A stretch of 64,000 nt of DNA from Schistocephalus solidus (lineage: Eukaryota > Platyhelminthes > Cestoda > Diphyllobothriidea > Diphyllobothriidae), in assembly GCA_017591395.1 (NCBI GenBank), contig WEDG01002890.1, positions 1 to 64,000 of the forward strand, in the 5' to 3' direction. The translations under genes were made by a program, and so were the position numbers. Shown in pieces: positions 31,646 to 42,959 of the stretch; within the stretch, counting starts at the first letter, position 1; every line of letters begins with the position of its first letter. The notes beneath the pieces were generated by a model, which worked only from the letters and a program-made list of their open reading frames with translations, made no database searches and was not told the origin of the DNA.

Positions 31646-31775
31646 ACTCTCAGTGAGGCGTCTTAGTTTAGGTGGCTACAACATTGGCTGTCGATAAGCC
31701 TTACTCCTTGCTGCCATGGGATAGAATCCCACCGAAGCCGCCGCATTTCTCACAAATAAGCCACATTACCCTTAT
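31646..31775 (+). repeat. SINE-2 tRNA-like part, opposite orientation
   Basis: AGGCGTCTTAGTTTAGGTGG, ACATTGGCTGTCGATAAGCC and ATAGAATCCCACCGAAGCCG are the diverged plus-strand tRNA-like core, followed by TTTCTCACAAATAAGCC, the same 3' flank as at 34.67 kb. It lies in inverted orientation to the copy immediately left. Confidence 0.6.
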
Positions 31776-33980
31776 GTTACCTTTCAAAAACCTTGTTTCA
31801 TTCACTCCGAAATAGATAATGATTATTATTGTATGATTAGCAAACTCTTCATTCAGTTTCGTAAAGCCGGCTTCAAAAAGTTCTATGACTTTTGAACGAC
31901 TTGTTTCAGCATCACCCATTCCAGCAGGTAACGCCACAAAAACAAGGGAATTGCCGTCATAAAGACTTAATATTTGAAACCAAAATCCATGACACTACCA
32001 CGTGCCTAGTTTGCACTAATATACTGGGTAATAACATTTCAGTAGTGCGCGGTTAATAAAGAAAGAGATGGGCAGACAAACTTCTACTGTTCTCCATCTC
32101 GGCACAGAGTATTTTAGTACCAAAATCAAAAAACGGGCAGTACATTTCCAGTGTAATGATTGGCAGTCTACGTTTAAGCGAGGTCCGCAGTACTCGCTGT
32201 CCTGCTTCCCAAGTTGATATATTTCCTATTTAGTTATTTTTGCATCCATGTGTTATAGTCAAGCAAATTTCTTCGGTTTCATTTTTGTTAGAACAAGCAA
32301 AACGGCCTATACATGGCTGACAGTGGTCTACGGTACGCTAATATGCCGAACATAAAAATTTGTTTTACCTCTAATAGTTAAGTATCTTTGAACAGCCAGT
32401 CGTCATTGAACTTTTAGGAGGATTGAATGACGCATCCCATTGTTTCCTGCGTACTAGTTCTGTGTTTTCGTTGAATTAATAGATTTAGGTAACATTTCAA
32501 GGCGTGCGGGCTGTGAGAAAAGTCAGCACTGCTTACCTCTAGTCTAGCCTATGGTTCAATATGTCAGACGCCGTGCTCCGTGTCAGGTGTTGACAAAATT
32601 ACTCATCCGCAGGCAGTGACATAACACGTGTGAGTAGTGTGTATGTGTGTGCAGATGAGCCAGTTCAGGCAGTGTTTGTCCTCGGAGAGGCAGGCACCGG
32701 CTTAGTCTTCTTTTTGCTAAGAATGGAACTTATTTAATCCTCATAGTGTTCTCAGCCTGGTCAATTCTTATAAAGAGCCCGAATAATTGTAAAGAATTGT
32801 CCTAGTCTTCAATAAAACAGCGAGGAAATGTTCTTATTGGTTTATTGATTTTCATCGACGTACTACAAGGTCTAGAAATTAAAAAAAATAATTGTGCCGA
32901 TCTGCAGGGGATAAAAGCTCTGTCTAGGCTGGAGCGTTCGACAGTATCGACAAGGCCCAACTCGCGACTGAGTAACATGAGATAGCCGCACCTATTAGGA
33001 CACCAATTACTCCCAGATTTATGCACACATAGGCTTCTGAGGGACCTTTTTGGAATTTCCATGCCTTCATCCTGCATAATTATTTAACCCAGTGGGATAC
33101 TCCTACCTTTAATAATGACAGTTTGCTCGATTTCGCGAAACACATTCTTTTCTAGCCGTTAAATATTCGTCGGGGGGTAGAAGAATTTTTCTACAAAGCA
33201 ACAAAATCTCGGGAGATGAATCAATGCCGTATTTACCTGTCTTACAGAAAATGGAGGGAAAATTCCAATTGCTGAAAAACATAGGTCTTCCCTGTATGAT
33301 ATTTCAACTTCTTTAAAGCTCCATCCTCAGAGACAAGATGTAAACGGCAATCGCGTAGCATATGCATTCCTTATCGTACAAATATTAGTCAGCAGGAAGC
33401 AGACCAACCTTTCTGCTCATGTGTTTGTACTGGAATGTCCAGACCCTTGTTATCTTACAGTTTTATATATTATCTCCATGTCCTTCGTGTGAATAAGAGG
33501 TTCTTTCTAGCACAAAAGGAACATTGCCAATTTTTTGCAGTAATTGCCTACACATTTATTTTGTTCTGATAGGGCAATTCCTCAGCTGGGAAAAGTCTTA
33601 AAGGCAAGGTCAAGGTTTTCAGTGGGGAAAAATAAATCAGAAACTCGAATTACAAGTAGACTGGAGCGGTACAGTGAAAAAGGCTTAGAAAAACAGGCAT
33701 AAACTTCGTTCAATCTGAAATTTATAAACAAAAATCGATAAAGTACCCAGCCATGACAAAAGAACATTACCTGGTAATAAATTTTCTATTTGAGAAAGAG
33801 CCTTTTAGGACTTCCTTTCCATAAAAGCACCGAATATTACGCTGAAGGAAGGCAAAATGCATTTACCTAATCATAATTCATCCTAAATCTTTGAATTTTA
33901 AAATTTTAAGGGGAAATAGGAGAAAGGAGTGACAATTTCTCCCTTTGATTTTGCTCCATTGCTTGAAGGGTCAATAATCC
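31776..33980. other. Mostly unassigned; small family-4 remnant
   Basis: 32,565-32,620 (GACGCCGTGCTCCGTGTCAG) resembles the start of family 4. Otherwise I see no genes or repeats. ORFs at 31701-31937, 32802-33077 and 33582-33767 (all minus) have no motif. Confidence 0.3.
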
Positions 33981-33984
33981 CGCG

Positions 33985-34095
33985 CCCTTACGCTTACCCA
34001 GCCTTAACCTTAACTGTAATCTTTAACAAAGCCCGTAACGCAACTCTGACCTTAATCCTAATTCTAACTTTAACTTGAACCTTATCCATATTTAT
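33985..34095 (-). repeat. Third telomere-like tract
   Basis: The plus strand shows CAGCCTTAACCTTAACTG, GACCTTAATCCTAATTC and AACTTTAACTTGAACC, i.e. decayed CCCTAA-type words, the complement of the tracts at 13.2 and 14.2 kb. It encodes VQVKVRIRIKVRVALRA as an artefact. Confidence 0.5.
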
Positions 34096-34380
34096 CTGCG
34101 ATCTAGCGCTAAAACACCTGTATTGCAGGTCATACAAGTATTCCATAATTAATTGTCCTCGGTCCTGTTGAATGGAGATGGCAAAGTTGCAAGAAAATAG
34201 GGTAAACATTTAGATTTCACTCACTTTTTTTGAAGAAAGTATTTACAGCAATGATATATAGATATAGTAAGACCTTTCAATGGATTGTAAACTTTGCTTT
34301 ATAGGATGACCAGCGGCATCTAATTTGATATAAAAACTTAATCCATCGGATGTACTCGAAATAGTCATATTTCCCGATAC

Positions 34381-34690
34381 TTAATTGAAATCTGCCAAAT
34401 CTGCCAAAATCCTCTACTAATTTATTATGCCTGGTAGTTATCTGGTGGATTCTAGATTGATTGCTTAGGAAATTCTGCCTGGGCAGTCAGCTATCTGTAT
34501 CAGAATTGGTGTATTTCATACGTTGCAGTAGGCTGGGTGGGTAACGTGACCAAAGTGTGATTGAACTCACGGCTCCCGGTGGGGCCTCGTAGCTCAGTTG
34601 GCTAGAGCGTTGGCTGTACTAAAACCTTCCCCTTGCTAACGTGGGTTCGAATCCCACCGAGGCCACCGAGTTTTTCACAAGTGGGTCAAA
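34381..34690 (+). repeat. SINE-2, plus copy with best tRNA-like core
   Basis: Body from AAATCTGCCAAATCTGCC through CTGGTGGATTCTAGATTG and CGTTGCAGTAGGCTGGGTGG, then GGCTCCCGGTGGGGCCTCG, the tRNA-like core (34,583-34,664) and GAGTTTTTCACAAGTGGGTC. The tRNA-like core is near the 3' end of the unit, which is unusual for a SINE and is better understood as a segment of a tandem array. Confidence 0.78.
34583..34664 (+). tRNA. tRNA-like sequence in SINE-2 (pseudo-tRNA)
   Basis: 82 nt with a perfect 7-bp acceptor stem (GGCCTCG/CGAGGCC), a 4-bp D stem (GCTC/GAGC, A box TAGCTCAGTTGGCTAGAGC) and a perfect 5-bp T stem with TTCGAAT loop (GTGGGTTCGAATCCCAC). The anticodon arm GGCT-GTACTAA-AACC has a mismatch, and a long extra segment TTCCCCTTGCTAAC follows, as in class II (Ser/Leu) tRNAs. 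The three related copies in this window and the imperfect anticodon stem argue for a SINE-borne pseudo-tRNA rather than a working gene. If folded this way the anticodon position would read ACT (Ser), which is tentative. Confidence 0.45.
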
Positions 34691-34699
34691 GGAATAAAG

Positions 34700-37281
34700 T
34701 TATCACACAAAGTCCTCAAAGTCTTCGAATTTGTTTAGCTGAACCACCGTTTACAACTTCGTCTATTTTCAAGAATTTTCTCGGTATAAAGCCTGTTAGG
34801 TCTGGGTCCTCAATCAGCGAAAGTTCACTAGATAAAAAATGTAGCATGCGAAGGTGAACTTTCAGACTATGACGCCATTTATACAACTAATATATTAAGA
34901 ACGTGTGCAATTTTAGTATTTAACCATATTTATTCGGTCTGCTATAAAAGGAGTAGATGCTTAGTTAAATTGAAACAGCGGTTTAAGATTTTTCCGCAGA
35001 GGGAATTTAAACTTGGTATACTATTGTTTAACTTAATAGTTTTTTGACCAATTCGCTACTAGGAGATGGGGAATGTGTATCAAATGTCAGATTTATAAGC
35101 TTTGATTTAACTGCTCCAGAATCTTAGGTAAATTTCAGAGGGGAAAATTATACTGTTTGGTTGAAATCAAAGGTGTGATTTGTACGTTGCCATCTTTTCA
35201 TACCCTCCATCGCTTAAAGCCAACCCATCTGAGCTCCTAAGTGAAGGCTTTTGCAGGAGAAAAAGGCTACGTTTTTCAGATATAGTTGAAATATGTTTGC
35301 TTTTATAAAATCATGCCTTTACAGGATTAATAATATAGGCGACTGATTAGACATACAAATCCGTGGATATGATTTTTTTCACAAATGGGAAAGTCTTTTG
35401 AGAGGCCTCTGTATTTGTAGAGAATAGTCTGATTATGAAATTCTAAATGACGGGTGTCATAAAGAACATTTAATTTCGGTAGAAAAATTGCAATTTATAT
35501 GCGCTGTTTGGTCAGGCCATCATCGGGCGCTTTCTGATTAGCCTAGAGGGTCGCAGAGGGAAAAATATAAATGCATGATAGACCTATATTACTAATTCCC
35601 TCTCAAAATTGCATTTTAATAAGGTAGAGGCTTTAAAACGATGCCTTATTCTAGTCTTAGCAACGAACACAGTGACATCTTTGCAAGAAGGTATTATAAA
35701 AAGGTTACCGATTGGATGCAAGCTGAGGATTACTATGGACTATGATAAAAATCGAATATTCGGGATCAAGCCATTGGCGCTCGTGACACATTTTCAGTCG
35801 GCAGAGCTGGGTGTGATGAACAAATTAACTAAATCAAATAAAACGTACATAATGTAGGCTTTGGATGGTCCAGCACGAATTAGTAGTGGGGAAATATGTA
35901 GACTGTCCACTCGGGGTACAGTCAATTGGACCCTTTTACGGCTTCATGTTTGGTGGTGTGCATATTGTCATGTGAGTTAGTCCGCTAGTTGAATCAGGGT
36001 TCTCACAACCACAGTTTTTTTCAACAGCGATGACATATCTCATATTTTCAGGTGCGGCTAAGTGTTACTACAAGTCCTATTGCTTTTTCTGGTTATCTGG
36101 CAGAACAACTAGCATGCCGATTGCAAACACTGTTGACTGCGGCAGGCAGTAATTAAGATGATCTTACGTAGGCAAACCTGAAATCACTGCAACCAGTCTC
36201 GACGTGTCGTTTAGCTGCTACTTTTAACAGTTTGGAAAATAGCATTTTATGCCTTCTAAGTGCACTGTGTGTCTGCTATACTCCATGATTCTTCGGTTAC
36301 TGATACATCAGGATGTTCACCAAAGGCATAAGGTGAATAATTTTTTACACATGGTTGCCACCTATACCAGTAATTGACGTTACTTTACGCCGCAAGACAT
36401 AGAGTCAATTTACTGGCCTCAATGGTTTACTTAATGAAAACATCATAGTATCTAGCCAAAGTCAGAATTTCCTCTTATTTTAAACTGTTTTCGCTTACAT
36501 GATTGTGCGTAAAATACTACACTAAAATTAAGAAATCCGCGTGGCATTGAAGAGTAATTGTTCAAAATTATCCAACCGTCAACATTTTTTACTTAAAAAC
36601 ATTTTAATCGTAATTCTCTACCAAACCTTTTTTCTCTTAGAAGGAATATTCAGAGGTAAACAGCTCTTCTAGATAAACTATGATAAGTCGAAACATTAGT
36701 TGTTACCATACATTAAATAGGACTATGCTTTTCAGTTTGCTATTGAGCATACGTTAGAACTGGACAAGTAATCATAAATAGATGTTTAATCCGTAAATGA
36801 TGCGCACAGTTTGGTTGGCTTCCCAAAACAGCCAAGCTCCGTATGGGTAGCAAAGGTCATAAACAGGCAACTAACAACCAGGCTGATGTCGCAGAGAGGC
36901 GAGACCACAGAGGCTACAGGTAGATTGATACAGTAGGTTTCATTACAATAGAATAAAGTATAGTACTGTTTCGGATTTATTCCGCCTTATCTCATCTAAT
37001 AATCGGTCCAACTATCAGCTGAGATCAGAAACACCATTATGTGCTCGTAAACCGTGCAGCTGGTACACGGAAGAAGTTTTGTACATGGTTCATAAGCACA
37101 TAATAGAACCGAAGGTCATTACTAACTCGCCAGTGTCTATTTCCCACATAGCACCCTTACCACAGCTCTGATGACCACCTGCGGAACCAGCGACAAAAAC
37201 TTTCTTAATCCATTTTCTTATGGTTTCCCGAAGAACTTCTACGCTTCGACATATACTTCTTGGGATGCCTATCTTTCAATT
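34700..37281. other. AT-rich unassigned DNA
   Basis: 2.6 kb without a recognised gene or repeat. The only ORF over 80 codons is 35609-35857 (+), with no motif and no splice context. Confidence 0.4.
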
Positions 37282-37289
37282 CATATATG

Positions 37290-37371
<82 letters not shown>

Positions 37372-37383
37372 TATACATATATA
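37282..37383. repeat. (TA)n microsatellite with TATG variants
   Basis: Starts TATATGTATATGTATATG, becomes pure TA, and ends TACATATATATACATATATA. Confidence 0.95.
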
Positions 37384-37439
37384 TCAAGGAAATGAATTCT
37401 GAAAATTAGTAAGCGCAGGACAATGAGTCAGCTGATCCG

Positions 37440-38460
37440 GCTATGAATTTCTACGGTCAGACCCGAAATTTCAATGAACATTTGAGCCAACGACAATAAA
37501 CTACTGTGAAATAAACGCATTATGTCAATTCTACAAACAGGTAGAGCCGCAAGTAGTATGACATGTATATAGAAAAATTGTATACCCGACATAGGTACTA
37601 GCTAAAACCCCAGAAACGTGTTTTGCCGATGTTTCTGCTGCTGCACGACGCAGCAATGAGGGGCTCGGCTCCTTGGTGAGTCCCCCAGTGTTATCTATGC
37701 AATTTATCGTAAATGGAAATAATTAATAAAATTAGTATTATTATGAAGTCAGATGGAACGAACATGACTTTTTTAGGGTCAGACCCGACATTTCAATGAA
37801 TATTTGGAAAAATTACAAACAGCCACTGTGGAATAACCACGTAATGCCCATTATAAAAACAGGTAGTACTACAAGTAGTAGTAACTGTGTATGACAAATA
37901 TGCTATACCGTACTCCTGGCAGAGGTATAAGCTAAAAGCTTAGGCATGTGTTTAGCCGATGTTTCTGCTGCTGCATGACGCAGCAACGATGGGTTCTGCT
38001 CCGCAGTAGGTCCCCCAGCGTTCTCCATACAGTTTCTGGTATATGAACTCCAGTACCTATGTCGGAAGTTTGCTATACCATATTTGGCTTATACATTTCA
38101 TACTACTTGTAGTACTACTCGCTTGTAGAATGGGCATTACGTTGTTTTTCAACAGTGGTTGATGGTCCTCGACCCAAATGTTCATTGAAATTTCTGATCT
38201 GACCCTTAAAAAAGTCATGTCTGTATCACCTGACTCCATTAACTGCACTTAATCATTTCAGCAATTATTTCCCCGATTATTCTCTGGAGTCCATATGCCA
38301 GAAATCGCATAGAGAGCGCTGGGAGACACACCGAGGAGACGCACGCCTCGTTGCTGCGTCATGCAGCAGCAGAAACATGGGCGAACACGTGTCTGAGTTT
38401 TTAACAAGTACCTTTGTCGGGAGTACGGTATACCATCATTGCCACTCACATAGATAGATA
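37440..38460. repeat. HHR-repeat cluster: two minus units, one plus unit
   Basis: Minus units at about 37,440-37,780 and 37,781-38,050 each begin with GACCCGAAATTTCAATGAA or GACCCGACATTTCAATGAA, so they are tandem with a period of about 340. A plus unit follows at 38,055-38,460. All three hammerhead cores are damaged: CCAAGGA instead of CTGAGGA in the first, CTGCGGA with altered stem II in the second, CCGAGGA in the third. The stem II apical hairpin is kept by paired changes (GCTGC/GCAGC here, GCTGTG/CACAGC at 18.15 kb). Confidence 0.75.
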
Positions 38461-38485
38461 TATATCTACCCATGTACCATCTACC

Positions 38486-38486
<1 letters not shown>

Positions 38487-38517
<31 letters not shown>

Positions 38518-38521
38518 ATAT
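38487..38521. repeat. (TA)n microsatellite
   Basis: TA tract with one TTTATA interruption next to a SINE-1 copy in minus orientation. Confidence 0.9.
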
Positions 38522-38720
38522 GAGCAGAATGGCATTAACGACAGAATAAAGGGGACTTTAATGGCTATTTCTGGCCTATTAGCAATCATCAGCCAGCCAT
38601 ACCCAGCTCAAGGTGTTGTGGCACCCAGGGCTCGATCTTGAGACATGTTGTTTAGAAGTACAACACTCTAACCCACTACGCTACAAGCTTGTTGTCTTGT
38701 CGGTTTCGATCGGGAATGTA
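38522..38720 (-). repeat. SINE-1, minus copy, diverged
   Basis: The minus strand contains the A box TAGCGTAGTGGGTTAGAGTG, a decayed B box, and CTGATGATTGCTAATAGGCC then GAAATAGCCATT. Stem I no longer pairs (GGCTGG versus TAAAGTC), so the hammerhead-like fold is lost here. Confidence 0.7.
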
Positions 38721-38789
38721 TAAAATGAAGAGCGTTGTTAACTTTTCCCAAAAACTTCTTTCAATCGAAATATATAGAGATATATGCAA

Positions 38790-39180
38790 AACGAACATTA
38801 GCCACTATCAGGTATCCATAAACCTACCATACGCATGCTCCTTCGCACGAGATTGCACGAGCTCGTTGTGAGGCGAAAGGATAAACTTTTCTTAGTGGCC
38901 AACCACGCGTGCTCACCAGAGCACAGCTTTGAAATCAGTCGGACTACCGAATTTCCTGCCTTCTGCGGGAAGCGTGGCACTTGAATGAGGGCTCGATCAA
39001 TAGACACATCGACCTACAAGCCACCGATGAGACATTGGCAGAACAAATCACCAGCGCTTCTGGAAGGCATTCTCGCCAGAGGTGAGTTAATCCGTACAAT
39101 CATTTACTCCCTGACGATGGGCCCGCCTGAGATGAGGGGGAAATAAAAAAACTGGTTTCGGAGATCGCCTATTAATTTAC
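38790..39180 (+). mobile_element. PLE-C: Penelope GIY-YIG C-terminal fragment
   Basis: Plus-strand translation gives RRKDKLFLVANHACSPEHSF then RARSIDTS and DLQATDETLAEQ, matching the part of PLE-B that reads RRRDPLSLVFAHAVDC. It is followed by a 3' untranslated stretch with ACTCCCTGACGATGGGCC and an A-rich AAATAAAAAAACTG. RT is absent. Confidence 0.55.
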
Positions 39181-39249
39181 CAGGGCCTCGCGTATTTTGG
39201 ACCATTTGGAAATAATGTATATTGAATAACTGACGTAGTTTGCATGTTG

Positions 39250-39350
39250 TATGTTCTGGTTTGGGGCTCACTCTCGAGCCTCGCCAGCAGCTTCACAGTG
39301 GCTAGTATTATAGGCAGACAAATATTATCAACAAAGACAATTGAAAAAGA
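39250..39350 (-). repeat. SINE-1 3'-end fragment
   Basis: TTTGGGGCTCACTCTCGAGC, CCTCGCCAGCAGCTTCACAG and ATAGGCAGACAAATATTATC match the SINE-1 tail (minus). Confidence 0.6.
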
Positions 39351-39404
39351 GCCCTTCTTCGCCAATTCTGAAATCCTAAATGAGGCAGAAATCATTGAAT
39401 TTTG

Positions 39405-39760
39405 TACAACATTTCGACCGTCGTAGTCCGACGATGTCCACTGTATGCTCCATGGAAGGTTGGCGCAGGGACGATGAATTGCGCGTGATTTAGTTTAAAG
39501 TGATAGAAGACTTGCGCTGGATCTACCGCACTCTCTCGTCCTCCCCCATCTGAGCTCGGTGTCATGACAGAGTCAAGAAGACCGGAGGCGGGGGAGGGCG
39601 CATGTGGCTGGCGCGGCCGGAGCTGCCCCTGGGCGTACAACCACACCTGGCTCGGATCCCATGGACTGGGAGTGCCATAAAGGCCACATTAAGAAGGAGT
39701 CATTGCTGCCTGAATCTCAGTCCGCCAGTCGGCCACTGCACACAAAACGCACATTTCCTA
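39405..39760 (+). repeat. Family-4 repeat, well preserved
   Basis: TTTCGACCGTCGTAGTCCGA, ATGTCCACTGTATGCTCCAT, ACGATGAATTGCGCGTGATT, AGAAGACCGGAGGCGGGGGA, GGGAGTGCCATAAAGGCCAC and CAGTCCGCCAGTCGGCCACT are collinear with 23,255-23,600. Confidence 0.8.
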
Positions 39761-40753
39761 ACTATGTTTACCTAACGCGGTTAGAATCCACAGCAGCTAC
39801 CTTTTCATTCTGGCGTTTTGCAAACTTTAACTTTGAGTACCCGCTGTTTATAGAAACGCTTTGAAATATGGCTTTCGACTGGAATGCGTAGAAAAACATT
39901 GCACATTCCCATTTCTTTTCAATTTTCGCTCAAAAGAATTTTCATCGTGGTTGTCCCCGAAAGGTTCACTCATGCGTGGTTCAATTGCAATTGTGAAAAA
40001 TTGGATCTATATACACCGACTGACCGTAAAATGGCAATTAGGGTGACTATATTGTTTTCGGGTTTCAACACTGAATGTACTCAATATAGCTTGTAAATCT
40101 CTTCGTTAATCAATTGCTATTTGTTTCTCAAGACCGATGGTGACATCTTTGGGACACTTTAATCCATCATTCAATGACAATTTATGAACTTCTGGTGGGT
40201 GGGGGTTCTACTCTTCAAATTCCTTCTACCAAAGGCACGCAGAAAACCTCCTTAGGGAGAAGAAAAACAACACAGTGATGTTTTGTAGATTAATTTAAAA
40301 AGATGGTATCCTCGAATTATCTGGACCAGGACACAAATTATGCGCAAAAATAAATCAAATTTACTCCCATTTCGAAATTCCATCAGCTAGTTCCAATCGC
40401 TAATGTCTACCAAGAATAGAGCCAACTGTCCTTTCAAAATTAACCTCATCTGCCTACTCAGACAGTTAATGTCCTTTAATTAATTAAAAAAATCAAAACG
40501 CCAGTATGCGTTTGATTTAGTGTCATCTTTGCTCATCCAAGTTGCTTAATCTATTATAAGATTACGTGCCCAACATTCTTAACTGTAATAATATTTAGTA
40601 AATAGGCCTTGTATGTAGTGAAATTTACCATAATGGAGTTTAAACCCAGAAGAGCAGCTTCAACACCTCCCCCTGTGCTCCGCATTACTTACCCATCGAA
40701 GAGTGCTCAATAGTGGCTACTTGAAACGTATTTGAAAAAGGACCTCATGTTAA
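39761..40753. other. Unassigned
   Basis: Short overlapping plus-strand ORFs (39,861-40,096) have no family signal. No repeat recognised. Confidence 0.3.
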
Positions 40754-41300
40754 ATGCTTGCACTTTTTCGCACAAGTTTACCTATCATACCATTATTCCA
40801 CCTCTACATAAACTTCACATTTGACGGAAGAATCTATGAGCAGGTAAAAGGCACGTCAATGGTTTCACCGATTTCGGGACTCACAGATAAAACAGTCCAA
40901 CAACAGTTGGAGTCGCTGGTCTTCCGTTACCACAAACCGAAATTCTGGGCTTGGTATGTGAATGATACCTTCATCGTTATCGAGCGGGACCAGGTGTTGA
41001 AAATCAAAGGACATCTGAACGCCATCGTCTCACCCGTCAAATTCACGATGGAGGAGAAAAAAACGATCAGAAAGCCTTCCTCAATGTCCTCGTCTTCCGC
41101 AGAGATTGTGGTGGTCTAAAATCTAAAGCGACCATTGCAACGCAAAGGCATTTGTGTAAGGGTGCTATATCTGCGTGTCGAGACGCATTGCAGTGATGTT
41201 TGAATACAAAGTTGCTGAACTCCAATATATTCGGTGGGTCCTTAGAGTGAATGGATACACACACAACTTCGTCACCCACTGCATACGTAAAACCGAGAAG
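40754..41300 (+). mobile_element. PLE-D: Penelope-like RT fragment
   Basis: The frame 40,754-41,119 encodes INFTFDGRIYEQVKGTSM, then VSPISGL and FRYHKPKFWAWYVNDTFIVI. The catalytic YVDD is YVND and GTPMGSP is GTSMVSP, so the enzyme would be inactive. After a frameshift near 41,080, HCSDV-, VAELQYIRWVLRVNGYTHNF and THCIRK continue the RT connection region. GIY-YIG is missing. Confidence 0.8.
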
Positions 41301-41460
41301 CGACAGATTTTTGAACTGTTCAGGGGTGATTATTTTGAACGCGTGTCTGATCCAGTGGAACTTACTAGTTGCCTTCTGGACCACCTTCTTACAGTGTTCT
41401 GATGGCATCAAGTTTACGTTTGTCCATATGCCCATAACTTTGTGCTTCTCCATATATTTT
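41290..41460 (-). mobile_element. CR1-like RT fragment, antisense to PLE-D
   Basis: The minus frame reads MGIWTNVNLMPSEHCKKVVQ and KATSKFHWIRHAFKIITPEQ, equivalent to the DLGTWIMPSPKPSIHCSK block of the 20.5-kb element. The rest of the 154-codon minus ORF is a shadow of PLE-D. Confidence 0.65.
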
Positions 41461-41809
41461 AATATGGTGGCAATGTTAAAGTACTCGATTTTCGGAAATA
41501 CTTTGCAACCGGCACCAATTTTAAGGAACACAGATTTGAATAAATCAAACTTAGGAAGTCACCTGGCCGACCAGACACTCAGTTTTTCATTATTCTTTTA
41601 AGTCACTTTAAGTCACTTTATTGAGGGAAGTAGGCTTTCGCCCTTGAGCTCCCTATTCACATGCAAAAATGTCAATAGTACAAACGGTTACAGTGATATA
41701 TCTGACAAATGAAAATGTAGGGTCATCGATATGTGTGGGCCAGGCGCAACCTGCCACTGTTTACACAATCTTCATTATATTGACAATAGTTTCTCAGAAA
41801 ATGAGTATC

Positions 41810-42060
41810 TAGTTCGAATAAAAATGTGTCAACAGTTTCTGAAAGGACCACCTCGTCAGGGAGTCCGTTCCATGCTCCAACGACCCTCTGCGAAAAGGCG
41901 TTCCGACGGACTTTTTTATGTCGTCAACGCAGCTCAGATCAGCCCATATTTTATGTCATCTGAAAACATGAAAGCATCAAGGCCTAAATGCTTGAGGCAG
42001 TCGTTTCCCGTAAAAGCCAGATGGAGCATGTCGATATTGTAGGCGGTCCCATTGCGACTA
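41810..42060 (-). mobile_element. CR1-like ORF2 C-terminus
   Basis: The minus strand near 41,820-41,900 reads RRNAFSQRVVGAWNGLPDEV then VLSETVDTFLFEY and a stop, the typical end of CR1-like ORF2. Because it lies to the right of the 41.3-41.46-kb block but is more C-terminal on the same strand, the two are separate insertions or rearranged. Confidence 0.7.
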
Positions 42061-42069
42061 TTTCCACCC

Positions 42070-42955
42070 CGATACCATTTCGCAGTTACTGTCCCAGCCA
42101 CTGGAACCGTACGTACAAAATTACTTTTCGCGTCCCTGGAATATTTTTTTTTCTCCTGTGGAAATTTCTTAGCAATCAGAATTCAAGTGAAGTTTGCTTT
42201 TCGAAAAATTTCGATGGAGTACGTAAGTGATTCGTGTGTAAATAACAGCCAAATAAAAGAAAATGTCAAAGTTCTGCAAGACCAGAATTTATCCAGACCG
42301 ACAAACGGCGGAGTTGTTTCTGCAGATACTTCAACCAATTTATCAAGTCGTTTAAAGCTAACAATACAGCAATAGACGGACTCATTTGCTTATAAATACT
42401 CATTAAAATTCATAAGTGAATGACTGTAAACAAGTTTTTCGATAATAGAAAGCAGAGTAGCGGCAATTCGTTAGAAGAAAAACCTGGGGATATTACCTTC
42501 ACGTGCATGATTTGTGATCTTTCTCTTAACGCTTGCAGCTCATGATTGTCAAAAGGGCCAAAAGCGTAATTTCCGTCAAGTTTTGGTTACGAGGATGAGC
42601 TTGGCATTAATTATACCTATATATTCATCAGACTAATTTAAGGAAGTTGCTGAGGCAGGATATTGGTGGCCAGAAAAATTTATCAGTTTTTAGGGCAAAA
42701 ACGTAAAATGTATACAAATTCAAGATACTTCCGTATCAGGAGCGTCTCCATTGATAGGTTGCGATCTGGTAAGTGCGACTCATAAAGAAAGTTCCAAATT
42801 CAGTCACAAATTCTGTCAGTCAACTGAGCCGTTTCATAGCTCCCCGGGTTGAAACTGGAGAGTCAAATTTGTGGCAAGTTTGAATAGGGGAACACCACAA
42901 CAGGAGTATCAATTCGAAAATAACTCGGGAATGCCTCAGCTCATTCATATGAAAC
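42070..42955. other. Unassigned
   Basis: No domain seen. Plus ORF 42,052-42,375 has no motif. Confidence 0.3.
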
Positions 42956-42959
42956 TATT

